Part shown: positions 18,673 through 27,465 of the stretch, one piece after another
Layout: each line of letters starts with the position of its first letter
Numbering within the stretch: position 1 is the first letter of the stretch
Assembly: GCA_023444445.1 (NCBI GenBank)
Contig: JAEXMK010000178.1
Coordinates: 1-44,479 of the forward strand
Length of the DNA stretch: 44,479 bases
Source: Pseudomonadota bacterium
GTDB lineage: Bacteria; Pseudomonadota; Alphaproteobacteria; Rhizobiales; Rhizobiaceae
Direction of reading: 5' to 3'
Translations under genes and position numbers: made by a program
The notes under the pieces: model-generated
The model's input: only the letters and a program-made list of their open reading frames with translations
Database searches by the model: none
What the model was told of the DNA's origin: nothing

Positions 18673-21107
18673 CTATGCCTTCCCATCAAGCGCAGCATTC
18701 CGAAAGTGGCGAGGCCGAGCAGCGACACGAAGCCAATGAATGCTAGCGAATAGGAAAGAACGTTTGAAGAGAGCCAGTTGGCGGCTATCAGCCTCCAGTT
18801 CGAGAGGGAAAATGCCCGGGTGGCATAAAGATACGGCCGCTCCACGTCCACCGTTTCGATCTTTTCAGCGGCAGCATCATAAGCGGCGACACGCCCGGTG
18901 ACATCGCGCCAGCGGTTTTCCTGCGTCATCGCCTGCATGCCGTCACGAAGTTCCGCCGAAGTCGGTGCGGTGGCAAGCGTCCATACCCCGTCACCGGAGG
19001 GGCTGAGGCCTTGGGCCAGCATGAAGGAGACGTTGCTGGGCGGCGCATAGGGCTGTTCAGCTGCCGGCAGGAAGCGCAGCGTCTCCGAGCTCAGATCGAA
19101 ATTTCGCTTCAACCACTCCTCGAAAGAGGACACCTGCCCCTCCCAGATGCCGCCATCCACCCGCTCCCGCCAGTCATTGAACAGGGTGTCGCTATTCTGG
19201 GCGGGAACCTGCACGCCGGCTCCCATTTTCCAGGATATCTGGCTGGAGGGAACGAGATTGAACTGGCTGATCAATGCCTGCGGAAATTGCGAGATCGTTC
19301 CGACAAACAGCGCATCGCGGTCGCCGATCACCAGCGGCGAAGCCACGGTCTCGATATCAATCGGATGCCCGGCCACGCTGGCAAGCCGACTGATCAACGT
19401 CGCTGCCGCAGACATGGTGTCGGTATCGAAGCGATCAAGCGACAAGGCAATCGGCCCACCGGATCGGTAAGGCTGGCCGGCCCCCGCCATCGCAGCAAGA
19501 TCCGGCTTACGGCCGATCTGGGCGTAATCAGGAACATGAATTTCCGAGGTGTCGAACAGGGCAAATCGCGGGGTTGCGCTGGCGGGTGCGCCGGGCGCAC
19601 AGGCCTGATCCTGCGCCGTCATCAACACCGCCTCGATGGTAATCTTGTTCGGACCCGGCTTGAAATGACGCATCGTCACCTTGATCGGCAGATGCCGGAA
19701 AATGCCGCCGCCATTGTTGGAGATAGGTACGGTCGAGGCGATCTGGTCATTGACGTAGATATCGACATGGCTGCCGGGCAAGACCTGCGAGGAATAGGCC
19801 GCATCAAGCAGAAGCGACGCCTCACCATAGGCCGAAGCATAAAAATCGGCGGGCATGCCGACATAAAATTCGTTGCGGAAACGCCGGCCGCTAAATTCGG
19901 TGCTCTGGAGTCCAAGTTCGGATAGCGCAATGCGGCGATCCGACATGACAAGCGGCACATCCGGCGCATGCCAGCTACGGGTCGAAAACGTCGTTCTCTG
20001 CGCGCCGGGCGTGCGCGATATCGAGGAAAACAGCGTCTCGATTGCCGCCTGGACGGCCTGCGGGGTCGGGCCGCTGACGAAAAGCGGTGAGAAATTGCCC
20101 GGAGCAGCCGTGCCAAAGCCGGCAAAGGCGCCGGCCGATGCCTCGGGCGGCAACGCTCCACCCAAACCGGCAATCTCACGGGCCGTGCCGACGAAAACAG
20201 TCAGCGTGCCCGCCTTACGCTCGATGGAAGGCGCGCTCACAAAACGGATCGTCTGGTTCGGCATCTGGGTTCTGAGCGCCAGTGCCTGTGAAAGACGCAG
20301 GAGAGAATCCGCAAATGCCGGATTGCCAAGCGCGGGCGCGACGATCTCGATCGACGTCATCGCCTTGCCATCAGGCCCGGTTGCCTGAATATCGTCGATA
20401 TTGGCAAAGTTGCCGGCGACATCCGCACTAAAGCCGATATAGGTGTTCGCAGGGTTCACATCGGTCCACAGATCATAGGTGGACTGGATCGTGCAATCGG
20501 TTCTGTGGCGTTGCTGCACACCGAGCGCCACCACGTTTGAGCCGACCTGCAAGACGCCGGGCGGTATCTTCAGGAGAACATTACCTTCGCTGTCGGGCGC
20601 TTCGATCCGCGCCGCATCCAGCGCGACATTGTTCAGGCTGACCTGAAAATTCGAGCTTTCCGGCGCGACCACGATCGCATTTTGATAGCCGATATTGAGC
20701 GAGACGGCGGCATTCACCTGTTCCGGCGTCAGATAGATGCTCCATTGCCGGCGATCCATCTCTCCGGAAAGGCTGAGCTTTTCGTAAGGCAGGATATATC
20801 GGCGCCGGCTGTCTGCATTGACCGACGATGCCGGTCCCGGAACCGGTCTTGCACCTTCCTGGCGCGGGGGAACCACAGCGGGTGGCGAGGGCGAAGCTGA
20901 AGGCTTGCTCGGCGCCGGGGTCGGCAGCTGGACAGGTGGTGGCTGCGACGGCGCGACAGGAGGAATGGCGGGCGGCACCGGTGCCGGCGATGTCTGCGAC
21001 GGCCGCTCCGGTGTCATATCGAACGGCGAGGACTGCGCCAGAGCACCCGTGGCAACCGCGCATATCAATAGTGCCAGAGAATCCCGGATGGGTTTGCGGC
21101 CGATCAT
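18669..21107 (-). CDS. celB: cellulose synthase periplasmic subunit BcsB/CelB
   Basis: An 812-residue protein with a signal peptide (RDSLALLICAVATGALAQ), a proline-rich stretch (about 30-95), a large periplasmic BcsB region with the typical carbohydrate-binding and flavodoxin-like alternation, and one C-terminal membrane helix (SLAFIGFVSLLGLATFGMLRLM) that packs against the synthase. Known BcsB guides the glucan across the periplasm and its C-terminal helix is required for synthase activity. The start at 21107 gives an ATGA overlap with the celA stop and begins the signal peptide correctly. A longer frame to 21269 lies wholly in celA and is rejected. Confidence 0.93.
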   Translation of the reverse strand: MIGRKPIRDSLALLICAVATGALAQSSPFDMTPERPSQTSPAPVPPAIPPVAPSQPPPVQLPTPAPSKPSASPSPPAVVPPRQEGARPVPGPASSVNADSRRRYILPYEKLSLSGEMDRRQWSIYLTPEQVNAAVSLNIGYQNAIVVAPESSNFQVSLNNVALDAARIEAPDSEGNVLLKIPPGVLQVGSNVVALGVQQRHRTDCTIQSTYDLWTDVNPANTYIGFSADVAGNFANIDDIQATGPDGKAMTSIEIVAPALGNPAFADSLLRLSQALALRTQMPNQTIRFVSAPSIERKAGTLTVFVGTAREIAGLGGALPPEASAGAFAGFGTAAPGNFSPLFVSGPTPQAVQAAIETLFSSISRTPGAQRTTFSTRSWHAPDVPLVMSDRRIALSELGLQSTEFSGRRFRNEFYVGMPADFYASAYGEASLLLDAAYSSQVLPGSHVDIYVNDQIASTVPISNNGGGIFRHLPIKVTMRHFKPGPNKITIEAVLMTAQDQACAPGAPASATPRFALFDTSEIHVPDYAQIGRKPDLAAMAGAGQPYRSGGPIALSLDRFDTDTMSAAATLISRLASVAGHPIDIETVASPLVIGDRDALFVGTISQFPQALISQFNLVPSSQISWKMGAGVQVPAQNSDTLFNDWRERVDGGIWEGQVSSFEEWLKRNFDLSSETLRFLPAAEQPYAPPSNVSFMLAQGLSPSGDGVWTLATAPTSAELRDGMQAMTQENRWRDVTGRVAAYDAAAEKIETVDVERPYLYATRAFSLSNWRLIAANWLSSNVLSYSLAFIGFVSLLGLATFGMLRLMGRHR

Positions 21108-23293
21108 TTCACCGCTCCGAGAGGTTTGGCGCTTTTGGGCGCTGGGCGACCTGCGCGGAGGAGATAATAAAGGCCACGTTGCGTCTGGAACAGCGCAATC
21201 GCCAGAAAGATTGCGGTGCCACGGATGAGCCCCGGGTTCTTGCGGCGCACGCGCTGGAATTCGCTCCATTGTTCGGAATTGGCGAAGATCAGGTCGGCGA
21301 TCAGGCGGTGGTCGACGGCGCGCTGCGGCGAGAAGGTGCAGCCGATTGAGACGAAACCTTCGCCTTTCACCGTTCGCACCACGTTCAGAGGCATCGTTTC
21401 CGGCACGCCCTCGCTATGCGGCTTTACCTTCACGATGGCGCTCGCACCTTTTTCGATATTTGTAGCGCTGTCGAAAATATTAATCAGCAGGCCGTGCACC
21501 GACACGTTGTCGATGGAAGCAGGAACCCAGGTGTCGCTGCCCTGAAGCTGGACTTCACAACGCCGCTTGACCGTGATGCGTCGCGATGCCGACTTGTCAC
21601 CGCGCTCCGAAACGACACCGAGCGCGCAGCCCGCGAAGATGAGATTGAGCAAGTTCCAGCCGCCGACGACCAGCGTGACATCCGCTTTGTAAGGTTCGCT
21701 GTAGATGCGCCATGCGGCAAAGGCCATCGCCACCAATAGTAGTGCGAAAATGACGAAGAACGGCCGGCTGATTTCCGAAAGCCTTGCCTCGGCAATGGAT
21801 TCATCCTTCGCCGTCACCTTGAAGGTGGGCTTGCCCGGATTGAAGATCACCGAAACGACGGCGGGCAGCAGGTGAACGGTCTGCACATATTCGTAAAGTT
21901 CCGAAATCCACGGCCAGCGGAAGCTCCCATAGAGATAGTTCTGCATCATCAGGTTCACGAGCATATAGGCCGCCGTATAGGCCAGGAACTCACCGCCCGA
22001 TGCCACAAAAATCTGCAGGTCGAAAAACAGATAGAACAGCGGCGCGAACAGGAAGATGGTCCGCGGGAACGGAAACAGCCAGAACAGCGTCGACGACATG
22101 TAGCAGAGACGCTGCGTGAACGAGAGACCACGCTTGAACAGGGGCTGACGAAAGATCAGGATCTGCATCATGCCCTGTGCCCAGCGGCTGCGCTGGCCGA
22201 TGAAGCTTGCGAAGGTGGCTGGCTGCAACCCGGCGATCAACGGCTTGTCGACATAGATGCTGTTCCAGCCACGCGAATGCAGCGCCAGTGCGGTTTCGCA
22301 ATCCTCGGTGATGCTGACGCCGCTGAAACCGTCCGTCTCCAGCAGCGCCTCGCGCCGCAACACTGCGGCGGAACCACAGAAGAAGGCGCCATTCCATTTG
22401 TCGAGGCCGCGCTGGATGATGCCGTAGAACATCTCGTTTTCGCTTGGCATCGTCTCGAAGGTGCGCAGGTTGCGTTCGATCGGATCCGGATTGACGAAGA
22501 AATGCGGCGTCTGCACCAGAAAGAGCCGCGGGTCCTCCTGGAAATAGCCAACCGTCTCCAGCAGAAAGTCGCGGGCTGGTGCGTGGTCGGCGTCGAACAC
22601 GGTTACCAGCTCGCCAGTCGAATGGGCAAGCCCGTTATTAAGGTTTCCGGCCTTGGCGTGGACGTTGCGCTCGCGTGTGAGATAACGAACGTCGAGGTCT
22701 TCGCAGAGCTTCTTCAGTTCTTCGTGGCGGCGTTGCGCTGCCTGTGCCTCAACAATATTGGCGGCATTGCGCTTCTGCACCGAGCCACCGTCATCCAGCA
22801 GCCAGACGGTGAAACGGTCCGCCGGATAATCCATGTTCTTGGCCGCCGCCAAGGTATTGGCGAGAAGTTCCGCGTCTTCATTATAGCTGGGCACGAAGAC
22901 GTCGACCGTGGGCCGATAGTCGGGCAAACCGGGCCGCGTCTTGCGTGACGGCAGCGGCATCGACACGATGACAAGGCTGAGACCCAGCATCACGACGCTG
23001 TACATTTCCGCCAGGTAAAGCAGAAAGCCGGGAATGAAGTTCTCAAGCTGGTTGACGGGCGGCAACGTGCTCGTGGTGCGCCAGTAGACGTAACGCAGGA
23101 CGATGGCGGTGCCGAAACCCAGCGCGATCAGGCGCCAGGCCCCCTGCCCGTTAAAGCTCTTGATCGTCGCCAGAAGAATGAGGGAGATCGCGGTCGCCAC
23201 CAGATGCGTCTGCAAACTGACCGGCATCGTGATGATCGCCAGAACGCAAAGCGACACAAGCAACCAGACAATGACTGTAATGGCCTTGTTCAT
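21104..23293 (-). CDS. celA: cellulose synthase catalytic subunit BcsA/CelA (UDP-forming)
   Basis: A 729-residue inner-membrane GT2 enzyme that polymerises UDP-glucose into beta-1,4-glucan and moves it across the membrane. The N-terminal helices are followed by the catalytic domain with DDG (167-169), DAD (234-236), TED (329-331) and QRSRW (367-371), then four or more helices with the gating-loop motif FKVTAKDES near 491. The C-terminal PilZ domain (about 568-660) has an arginine-rich element (571-578) and NVSVHG (596-601), the (D/N)xSxxG part of the cyclic di-GMP site. Cellulose synthesis in A. tumefaciens is known to be stimulated by cyclic di-GMP. It is the second gene of the operon, 94 bases after bcsN. 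Confidence 0.96.
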   Translation of the reverse strand: MNKAITVIVWLLVSLCVLAIITMPVSLQTHLVATAISLILLATIKSFNGQGAWRLIALGFGTAIVLRYVYWRTTSTLPPVNQLENFIPGFLLYLAEMYSVVMLGLSLVIVSMPLPSRKTRPGLPDYRPTVDVFVPSYNEDAELLANTLAAAKNMDYPADRFTVWLLDDGGSVQKRNAANIVEAQAAQRRHEELKKLCEDLDVRYLTRERNVHAKAGNLNNGLAHSTGELVTVFDADHAPARDFLLETVGYFQEDPRLFLVQTPHFFVNPDPIERNLRTFETMPSENEMFYGIIQRGLDKWNGAFFCGSAAVLRREALLETDGFSGVSITEDCETALALHSRGWNSIYVDKPLIAGLQPATFASFIGQRSRWAQGMMQILIFRQPLFKRGLSFTQRLCYMSSTLFWLFPFPRTIFLFAPLFYLFFDLQIFVASGGEFLAYTAAYMLVNLMMQNYLYGSFRWPWISELYEYVQTVHLLPAVVSVIFNPGKPTFKVTAKDESIAEARLSEISRPFFVIFALLLVAMAFAAWRIYSEPYKADVTLVVGGWNLLNLIFAGCALGVVSERGDKSASRRITVKRRCEVQLQGSDTWVPASIDNVSVHGLLINIFDSATNIEKGASAIVKVKPHSEGVPETMPLNVVRTVKGEGFVSIGCTFSPQRAVDHRLIADLIFANSEQWSEFQRVRRKNPGLIRGTAIFLAIALFQTQRGLYYLLRAGRPAPKSAKPLGAVK

Positions 23294-23387
23294 CCAGAAA
23301 CTTTCCGTTCTCTACCCCATCCGGAATTTCTGCCCGGAAATTTTGCGATATGCGCCTCGGCGCTCCATTCCCCGTGGGCTCCGCCGA

Positions 23388-24416
23388 TCATCTGCATCCC
23401 TGCACCGCCCCCGAACCGGACAGACAAGCTGGCGACGGAATGGAAACCTGCGGAACCTGCGAAGGTTGCGGACCGTTTTCCACTGCACGGCTATTCACCT
23501 GCCTGCCATCGACCTGTCTGGCTGTCACCGAAGGTCGCGCAGGCTGGAGGGGCGAAGCAGCCGATGTCGGCGATGGGATAGTGACTGCAGCAACGGGTGG
23601 CAGCGGCTGTGGTTCCGGCCGCACCGGCGCGGCGTTCGTCACACGACGGGCCGGTCGGGGCGGCACGCTGGCCGTCACCTCGCCGCCTGGCCGCATCGGC
23701 ACATCCTCCGTCTTCATGGGATAGACCGGATGCCCGGGCCGCCCGAGATTTTGATCCACCGCCTGCGGCGTGCCATAGGGGTTCCAGCTTGGCGAAGCGT
23801 AAGTACCGGTGATCGTGTAATTATACATGACCGCCAGCAGCCGCTCGACGCTCGCGCCCGACTGGCAAAGCCGCAGCCGCACCTTAATGCGTCCTAGATT
23901 GCGATAATCCTGCCGCATGCCTTCCGGCGAGCGTATGTCCTGCCAGCCATAGAGGCACATATCGTCGCCGCGACCCTTGCCGGCCGCGTATGAAAAGGCT
24001 CCATAACCATTTTGCAGGTAATTTGCCGTCATGGCGATGTTTTCACCCGGAAACTCGGCACGGATTTCCCGGGCAACGAAGGACGCCCTGAAACCCGTGA
24101 ACGTCAAAGCGTCGCGATCGGTATCGCCCGCCTGCTGCGGGCCGAAAAACTCCGCCTTGAGATAATTCTGCCCCGGCGTCGCGGCCTCGGAGCGCAAAAT
24201 GACCTGCTGTGCCACGGCGTTGGAATAGGTGCGATTGACCACGGCGATGATTTCGGGGCCACCGGGCGGCGGGAAAATCAACGCCTCGGAAGGCGACGCC
24301 ATCTGCGCGCCCCCGAACGACCGAACGCCCGCGGGAGTATTGCAGCCCGAGAGAACCGCAATGGAGAACAGCAATGAAGTATAGGCAGAAAATTTCACTG
24401 CCTTGCGCCCCTTCAT
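23388..24416 (-). CDS. bcsN: cellulose locus lipoprotein BcsN
   Basis: A 342-residue presumed lipoprotein. Its signal peptide ends in the lipobox VLSGC near residue 25. The body contains GPEIIAVVNRTYSNAVAQQVILRSEA and a conserved YLQNGYGAFSYA region with CLYGWQD. The C-terminal third (from about 240) is Pro/Val/Arg-rich and probably disordered. BcsN is the family name used for this protein at the head of type III cellulose operons in Rhizobiales; its function is not established. The ATG at 24416 is placed by the signal peptide. GGGGAG touches it directly, so the true start could differ by a few codons. It is the first gene of the cellulose operon. Confidence 0.8.
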   Translation of the reverse strand: MKGRKAVKFSAYTSLLFSIAVLSGCNTPAGVRSFGGAQMASPSEALIFPPPGGPEIIAVVNRTYSNAVAQQVILRSEAATPGQNYLKAEFFGPQQAGDTDRDALTFTGFRASFVAREIRAEFPGENIAMTANYLQNGYGAFSYAAGKGRGDDMCLYGWQDIRSPEGMRQDYRNLGRIKVRLRLCQSGASVERLLAVMYNYTITGTYASPSWNPYGTPQAVDQNLGRPGHPVYPMKTEDVPMRPGGEVTASVPPRPARRVTNAAPVRPEPQPLPPVAAVTIPSPTSAASPLQPARPSVTARQVDGRQVNSRAVENGPQPSQVPQVSIPSPACLSGSGAVQGCR

Positions 24417-24734
24417 CTCCCCAACACCGCCCAGGTTAAAAGGAGACCGAATCACTAATGACCTGACCATTTCTACGAAATACGTGAGGACTACGAATAA
24501 GCAATCTCAAATTTGCGTTGTAATTTCTGACACTTTATGAATCGCGAATCACCGTTTCGACCCGTCTCTGCGCCATAAAGCGGGGAACCAATGACGCCCC
24601 CAGGGGTTGGCTTCCCTCCAGGCCGATAATTTTACGGTTGCAGCGCAATATGTCCCATGGTCTACTTGCGTCTACTATCGCGTATTTTTATTGGCAGATT
24701 TTTTAATTCAACTGTAAAAACAGAGAGTTATCGC
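24417..24734. promoter_or_regulatory. AT-rich divergent promoter region, bcsN operon / AGE-family gene
   Basis: A 318-base gap between two divergent genes. The right half (about 24640-24720) is very AT-rich and probably holds the promoter of the AGE-family gene; the left half must hold the promoter of the cellulose operon. I see no convincing palindrome, riboswitch or small gene. Confidence 0.45.
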
Positions 24735-25919
24735 ATGACAATGCAATTTCCGAGCATTTCGCAGACACTTGCTGAAGAGATCGGAACATTACGGAAATGG
24801 CTTGACGAGAACGCCCTGCCCTTGTGGTGGAAGGCGGGCTCGGCGCATCCGGATGGCGGTTTTTACGAACGTCTCAGCCAGGATGCGAAACCGGTTTTTT
24901 CCGACAACCGCCGCGCCCGCGTGCAGCCACGCCAGGCCTATTGTTTTGCCGCCGCTGGCCAGCACGGCTGGCAGGGGCCATGGAAAGACGCGCTGCTGCA
25001 TGGCCTCAGCTGGTTTGAGAAGGTTTATCGGCTTGAAAACGGTCTATACGGCAACCTCGCCGACCAGACCGGAAAACTGATCGATCCGTCCTTCGATCTC
25101 TACAATCAGGCCTTTGCGCTTTTCGCCGCAGCGCAGGCGGCAGCCAGCCTACCCGAACGCAGGGATGAGATGCGTGGCCGGGCGCTCGATATCCTCGCCG
25201 TTCTCGAGCGCGACTACAGACATCCCGTCGCCGGCTTCGAGGAGGCGAACCCGCCGCGCACCCCGCTCTGTTCCAATCCACACATGCATCTGTTCGAGGC
25301 GATGCTGGCCTGGGAAGTGCAGGATCCGGATGGCCCGTGGTCTGCACTTGCGGACGAGATTGCCGGCCTTGCACTTTCCCGCTTTATCGACGGCACCAAT
25401 GGCGGCCTGCGCGAATTCTTCGCCCATGACTGGACGCCCCATGAGGGCGAGAAAGGCCGCATCATGGAGCCGGGCCACCAGTTCGAATGGGCGTGGCTTC
25501 TGGTGCGTTGGGGCAGCCTGCGCGGAAATGATGAAGCGATCAGGAAGGCAAAACGCCTGTTCGAGATCGGCGAAGAATACGGCATCTGCCCGCGCCGCAA
25601 GGTGGCGATCATGAGCCTCTTCGACGATTTTTCGGTGCATGACGGGCTGGCACGGCTGTGGCCGCAAACGGAATGGCTGAAGGCTGCCGTGCGGCTGGCG
25701 AGCCTCACTAATGGCGAGGAACGGCAACGCTACCTCGCCTCCGGCCTGCGCGCCATTGGCGCGCTGCAACCATTCCTCGACACACCGGTCAAAGGCCTCT
25801 GGTTCGACAAATGGCCGGCTGACAGGCCGATGCTCGACGAGCCGGCGCCGGCAAGCACGTTTTATCACATCGTCTGCGCCATCTATGAGGCGGAGGCGGT
25901 ACTGGCGGCGGGTCAATAA
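24735..25919 (+). CDS. N-acylglucosamine 2-epimerase (AGE) family sugar isomerase/epimerase
   Basis: A 394-residue (alpha/alpha)6-barrel enzyme. Active-site motifs of the AGE superfamily are RVQPRQAYCFA (arginine), NPHMHLFEAMLAW (histidine), EPGHQFEWAWLLVRW (the catalytic-type histidine) and STFYHIVCAIYE (C-terminal histidine). Members include D-mannose isomerase, N-acylglucosamine 2-epimerase and cellobiose 2-epimerase. A mannose isomerase of this family is known from Agrobacterium, so mannose/fructose interconversion is the best guess. The start at 24735 has AGAGAG upstream; a longer frame from 24657 has an AT-rich non-family N-terminus. It is divergent from the cellulose operon and convergent with a GH26-like gene. 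Confidence 0.82.
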   Translation: MTMQFPSISQTLAEEIGTLRKWLDENALPLWWKAGSAHPDGGFYERLSQDAKPVFSDNRRARVQPRQAYCFAAAGQHGWQGPWKDALLHGLSWFEKVYRLENGLYGNLADQTGKLIDPSFDLYNQAFALFAAAQAAASLPERRDEMRGRALDILAVLERDYRHPVAGFEEANPPRTPLCSNPHMHLFEAMLAWEVQDPDGPWSALADEIAGLALSRFIDGTNGGLREFFAHDWTPHEGEKGRIMEPGHQFEWAWLLVRWGSLRGNDEAIRKAKRLFEIGEEYGICPRRKVAIMSLFDDFSVHDGLARLWPQTEWLKAAVRLASLTNGEERQRYLASGLRAIGALQPFLDTPVKGLWFDKWPADRPMLDEPAPASTFYHIVCAIYEAEAVLAAGQ

Positions 25920-25921
25920 AC

Positions 25922-25938
25922 CTCGCCCACCGGGCGAG
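25922..25938. terminator. hairpin between the AGE-family and GH26-like genes
   Basis: CTCGCCC (25922-25928) pairs perfectly with GGGCGAG (25932-25938) around loop ACC, in the 52-base space between two convergent genes. No T run follows. Confidence 0.5.
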
Positions 25939-25971
25939 CGGCATCGGCCGCCCGCCGGTTCTGGACATCGC

Positions 25972-26934
25972 TCAAACTTTGGCCGGGCGCACGACGCGCC
26001 AGTCCGGTTTGCCGAGATTGTGCGGCCAGGGATGCACATCCTTGTCATTGAAATAGACGACCTCTTCCAGCTTCGGAAAATCCGCTTGTTTCAGCGTCAC
26101 GTCGTTCATCCAGGGGCGAACATAGGAATCGCCGCCTTCATAACCCAGTTCGGCAACCCAGACCGGTTTGTTAAAGGTTTCGACAAGTCCATAGCCCTTG
26201 CGCAGCAGATCCGTGAAAGTCTTCGGACCGCCATATTCGATCTTGTCGTAATCCTCGAGACCGAAGACCGAGAGGCCGACCAGATCCGCATAGTTGTCAC
26301 CGGGGTAATAAGCCCGCAAACCATCCAGACCTTTGGGTGACCACATCACCTTGACGCCGGGGACTGCCTTTCGGGTCATGTCCACCACGCGTTTATAGGC
26401 ACTGATGTAATCACGCGGGTTCCAGCCCGACCACGAAAAGCGGCCGGACGTGTCTTCCATTTCCTGTCCCCAGCGCAGGATCAGCGGGCTTTTCATCGCC
26501 GACATGCGTGCGACGATCGCCTGCATGTTCTTGTCGTAATCGCCGCTCAGCACCTTGCGACGCAACTCGTCGGACGAAAGCCGCCAGTTAACGTCCCAGG
26601 ACCATGGTTCGACGGTAATCATGACGTTGCGCTTGCGCTCCAGGGCATAGGCATCCGCAAGCGCCAGGCTGTCGAGATCCACGTCTTCCCAGGGCAGGAA
26701 CAGATGTTCCGTCGCCACCCCGGCCTGTCCGGTGAAATCGCCGTGCGGATCGTAGGCGCCGAAACGAATGCCATCCGCATGCAATGTCGGTCTTTTGTCG
26801 GCTAGTGTCTTCATGCCCGTCGAGGTCATCGGGGCGACCCCCTGGGCGTCGAGCTTGAGCACCGGATACATTCCGGCGGTAAAGGCTGCGGCGGCACCAC
26901 TCGCGAACAGAAGTGTTCGTCTTGTTATCTGCAT
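25972..26934 (-). CDS. GH26-like glycoside hydrolase, exported
   Basis: A 320-residue protein with an N-terminal twin-arginine-like signal (TRRTLLFASGAAAAFTA). The body resembles family 26 beta-mannanases and related clan A glycosidases. The acid/base glutamate is probably E158 in LILRWGQEMED, and the nucleophile probably E262 in PVWVAELGYEG. Between them lie a WNPRDYISAYKRVVDM helix and the VMWSPKG strand typical of the fold. Residue 157 before the acid/base is Q where mannanases have H. It is the last gene of the uxs operon, 13 bases after the DUF995 gene, with AAGGAG upstream. By analogy with BcsZ it may trim the polysaccharide made by the adjacent GT2 synthase. The true substrate is unknown. 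Confidence 0.75.
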   Translation of the reverse strand: MQITRRTLLFASGAAAAFTAGMYPVLKLDAQGVAPMTSTGMKTLADKRPTLHADGIRFGAYDPHGDFTGQAGVATEHLFLPWEDVDLDSLALADAYALERKRNVMITVEPWSWDVNWRLSSDELRRKVLSGDYDKNMQAIVARMSAMKSPLILRWGQEMEDTSGRFSWSGWNPRDYISAYKRVVDMTRKAVPGVKVMWSPKGLDGLRAYYPGDNYADLVGLSVFGLEDYDKIEYGGPKTFTDLLRKGYGLVETFNKPVWVAELGYEGGDSYVRPWMNDVTLKQADFPKLEEVVYFNDKDVHPWPHNLGKPDWRVVRPAKV

Positions 26935-26947
26935 GACACCTTACTCC

Positions 26948-27451
26948 TTACCTTGTTGCCGTCATCGCCTTGTCGTAGGCGGCGATCTGCGGCGTGACAT
27001 CGTCCTTGCGGACGAGCTTGAGGAATTCATCGCCAGGTCGTGGCGGGTTGTGCCGGAACACGTACCATTGCCCGCCCTGCTTGCGCTGGTAGAGCACCTT
27101 GCCAATGCGACCGTGGTCGAAGCAGGTATCGGCCTTGCCGCTTCCCGCCTCGGCTTTCCAGGTGGCGCGCATACACAATGTGCCATTGGCATCGACGGTC
27201 CAGCGGCCCTCGCCGATGGACTTCTTGCCCTTTTCTTCCGTTGCAGCGATGAATTTACGGCCGTCGGCGATGAAGCGCCCGCCACCCGTATCCCATTTCC
27301 AGGTCTTGTCGAAATACATCTCCACGACCTCGCTGGTTCTGAGCGGCTTCGGCGTCTTCGTGCCGCCTGCAGCATGGACGACGCTTGGCGCGACCACCGC
27401 AAGACAGAGTACGAAAGCGGAGAATCCGCATGTGCTTATTGTTGTTTTCAT
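26948..27451 (-). CDS. exported DUF995-family protein
   Basis: A 167-residue protein with a signal peptide (STCGFSAFVLCLAVVAPSVVHA). The mature domain matches the DUF995 pattern of rhizobial exported proteins: MYFDKTWKWDTGGGRF, IGEGRWTVDANGTLCMRATW, then CFDHGRIG and QWYVFRHNPPRPGDEF. It is rich in Trp and aromatic residues. The start at 27451 has GGAGGAGG at ideal spacing and lies 14 bases after the GT2 stop. DUF995 has no settled function; its place between a synthase and a glycosidase suggests an accessory role for the same polysaccharide in the periplasm. Confidence 0.8.
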   Translation of the reverse strand: MKTTISTCGFSAFVLCLAVVAPSVVHAAGGTKTPKPLRTSEVVEMYFDKTWKWDTGGGRFIADGRKFIAATEEKGKKSIGEGRWTVDANGTLCMRATWKAEAGSGKADTCFDHGRIGKVLYQRKQGGQWYVFRHNPPRPGDEFLKLVRKDDVTPQIAAYDKAMTATR

Positions 27452-27465
27452 CACAGCCTCCTCCT

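Noticed and set aside
21872..22948. A 358-codon plus-strand frame opposite celA
   Set aside because: Complement of the catalytic domain of cellulose synthase; no domain resemblance.
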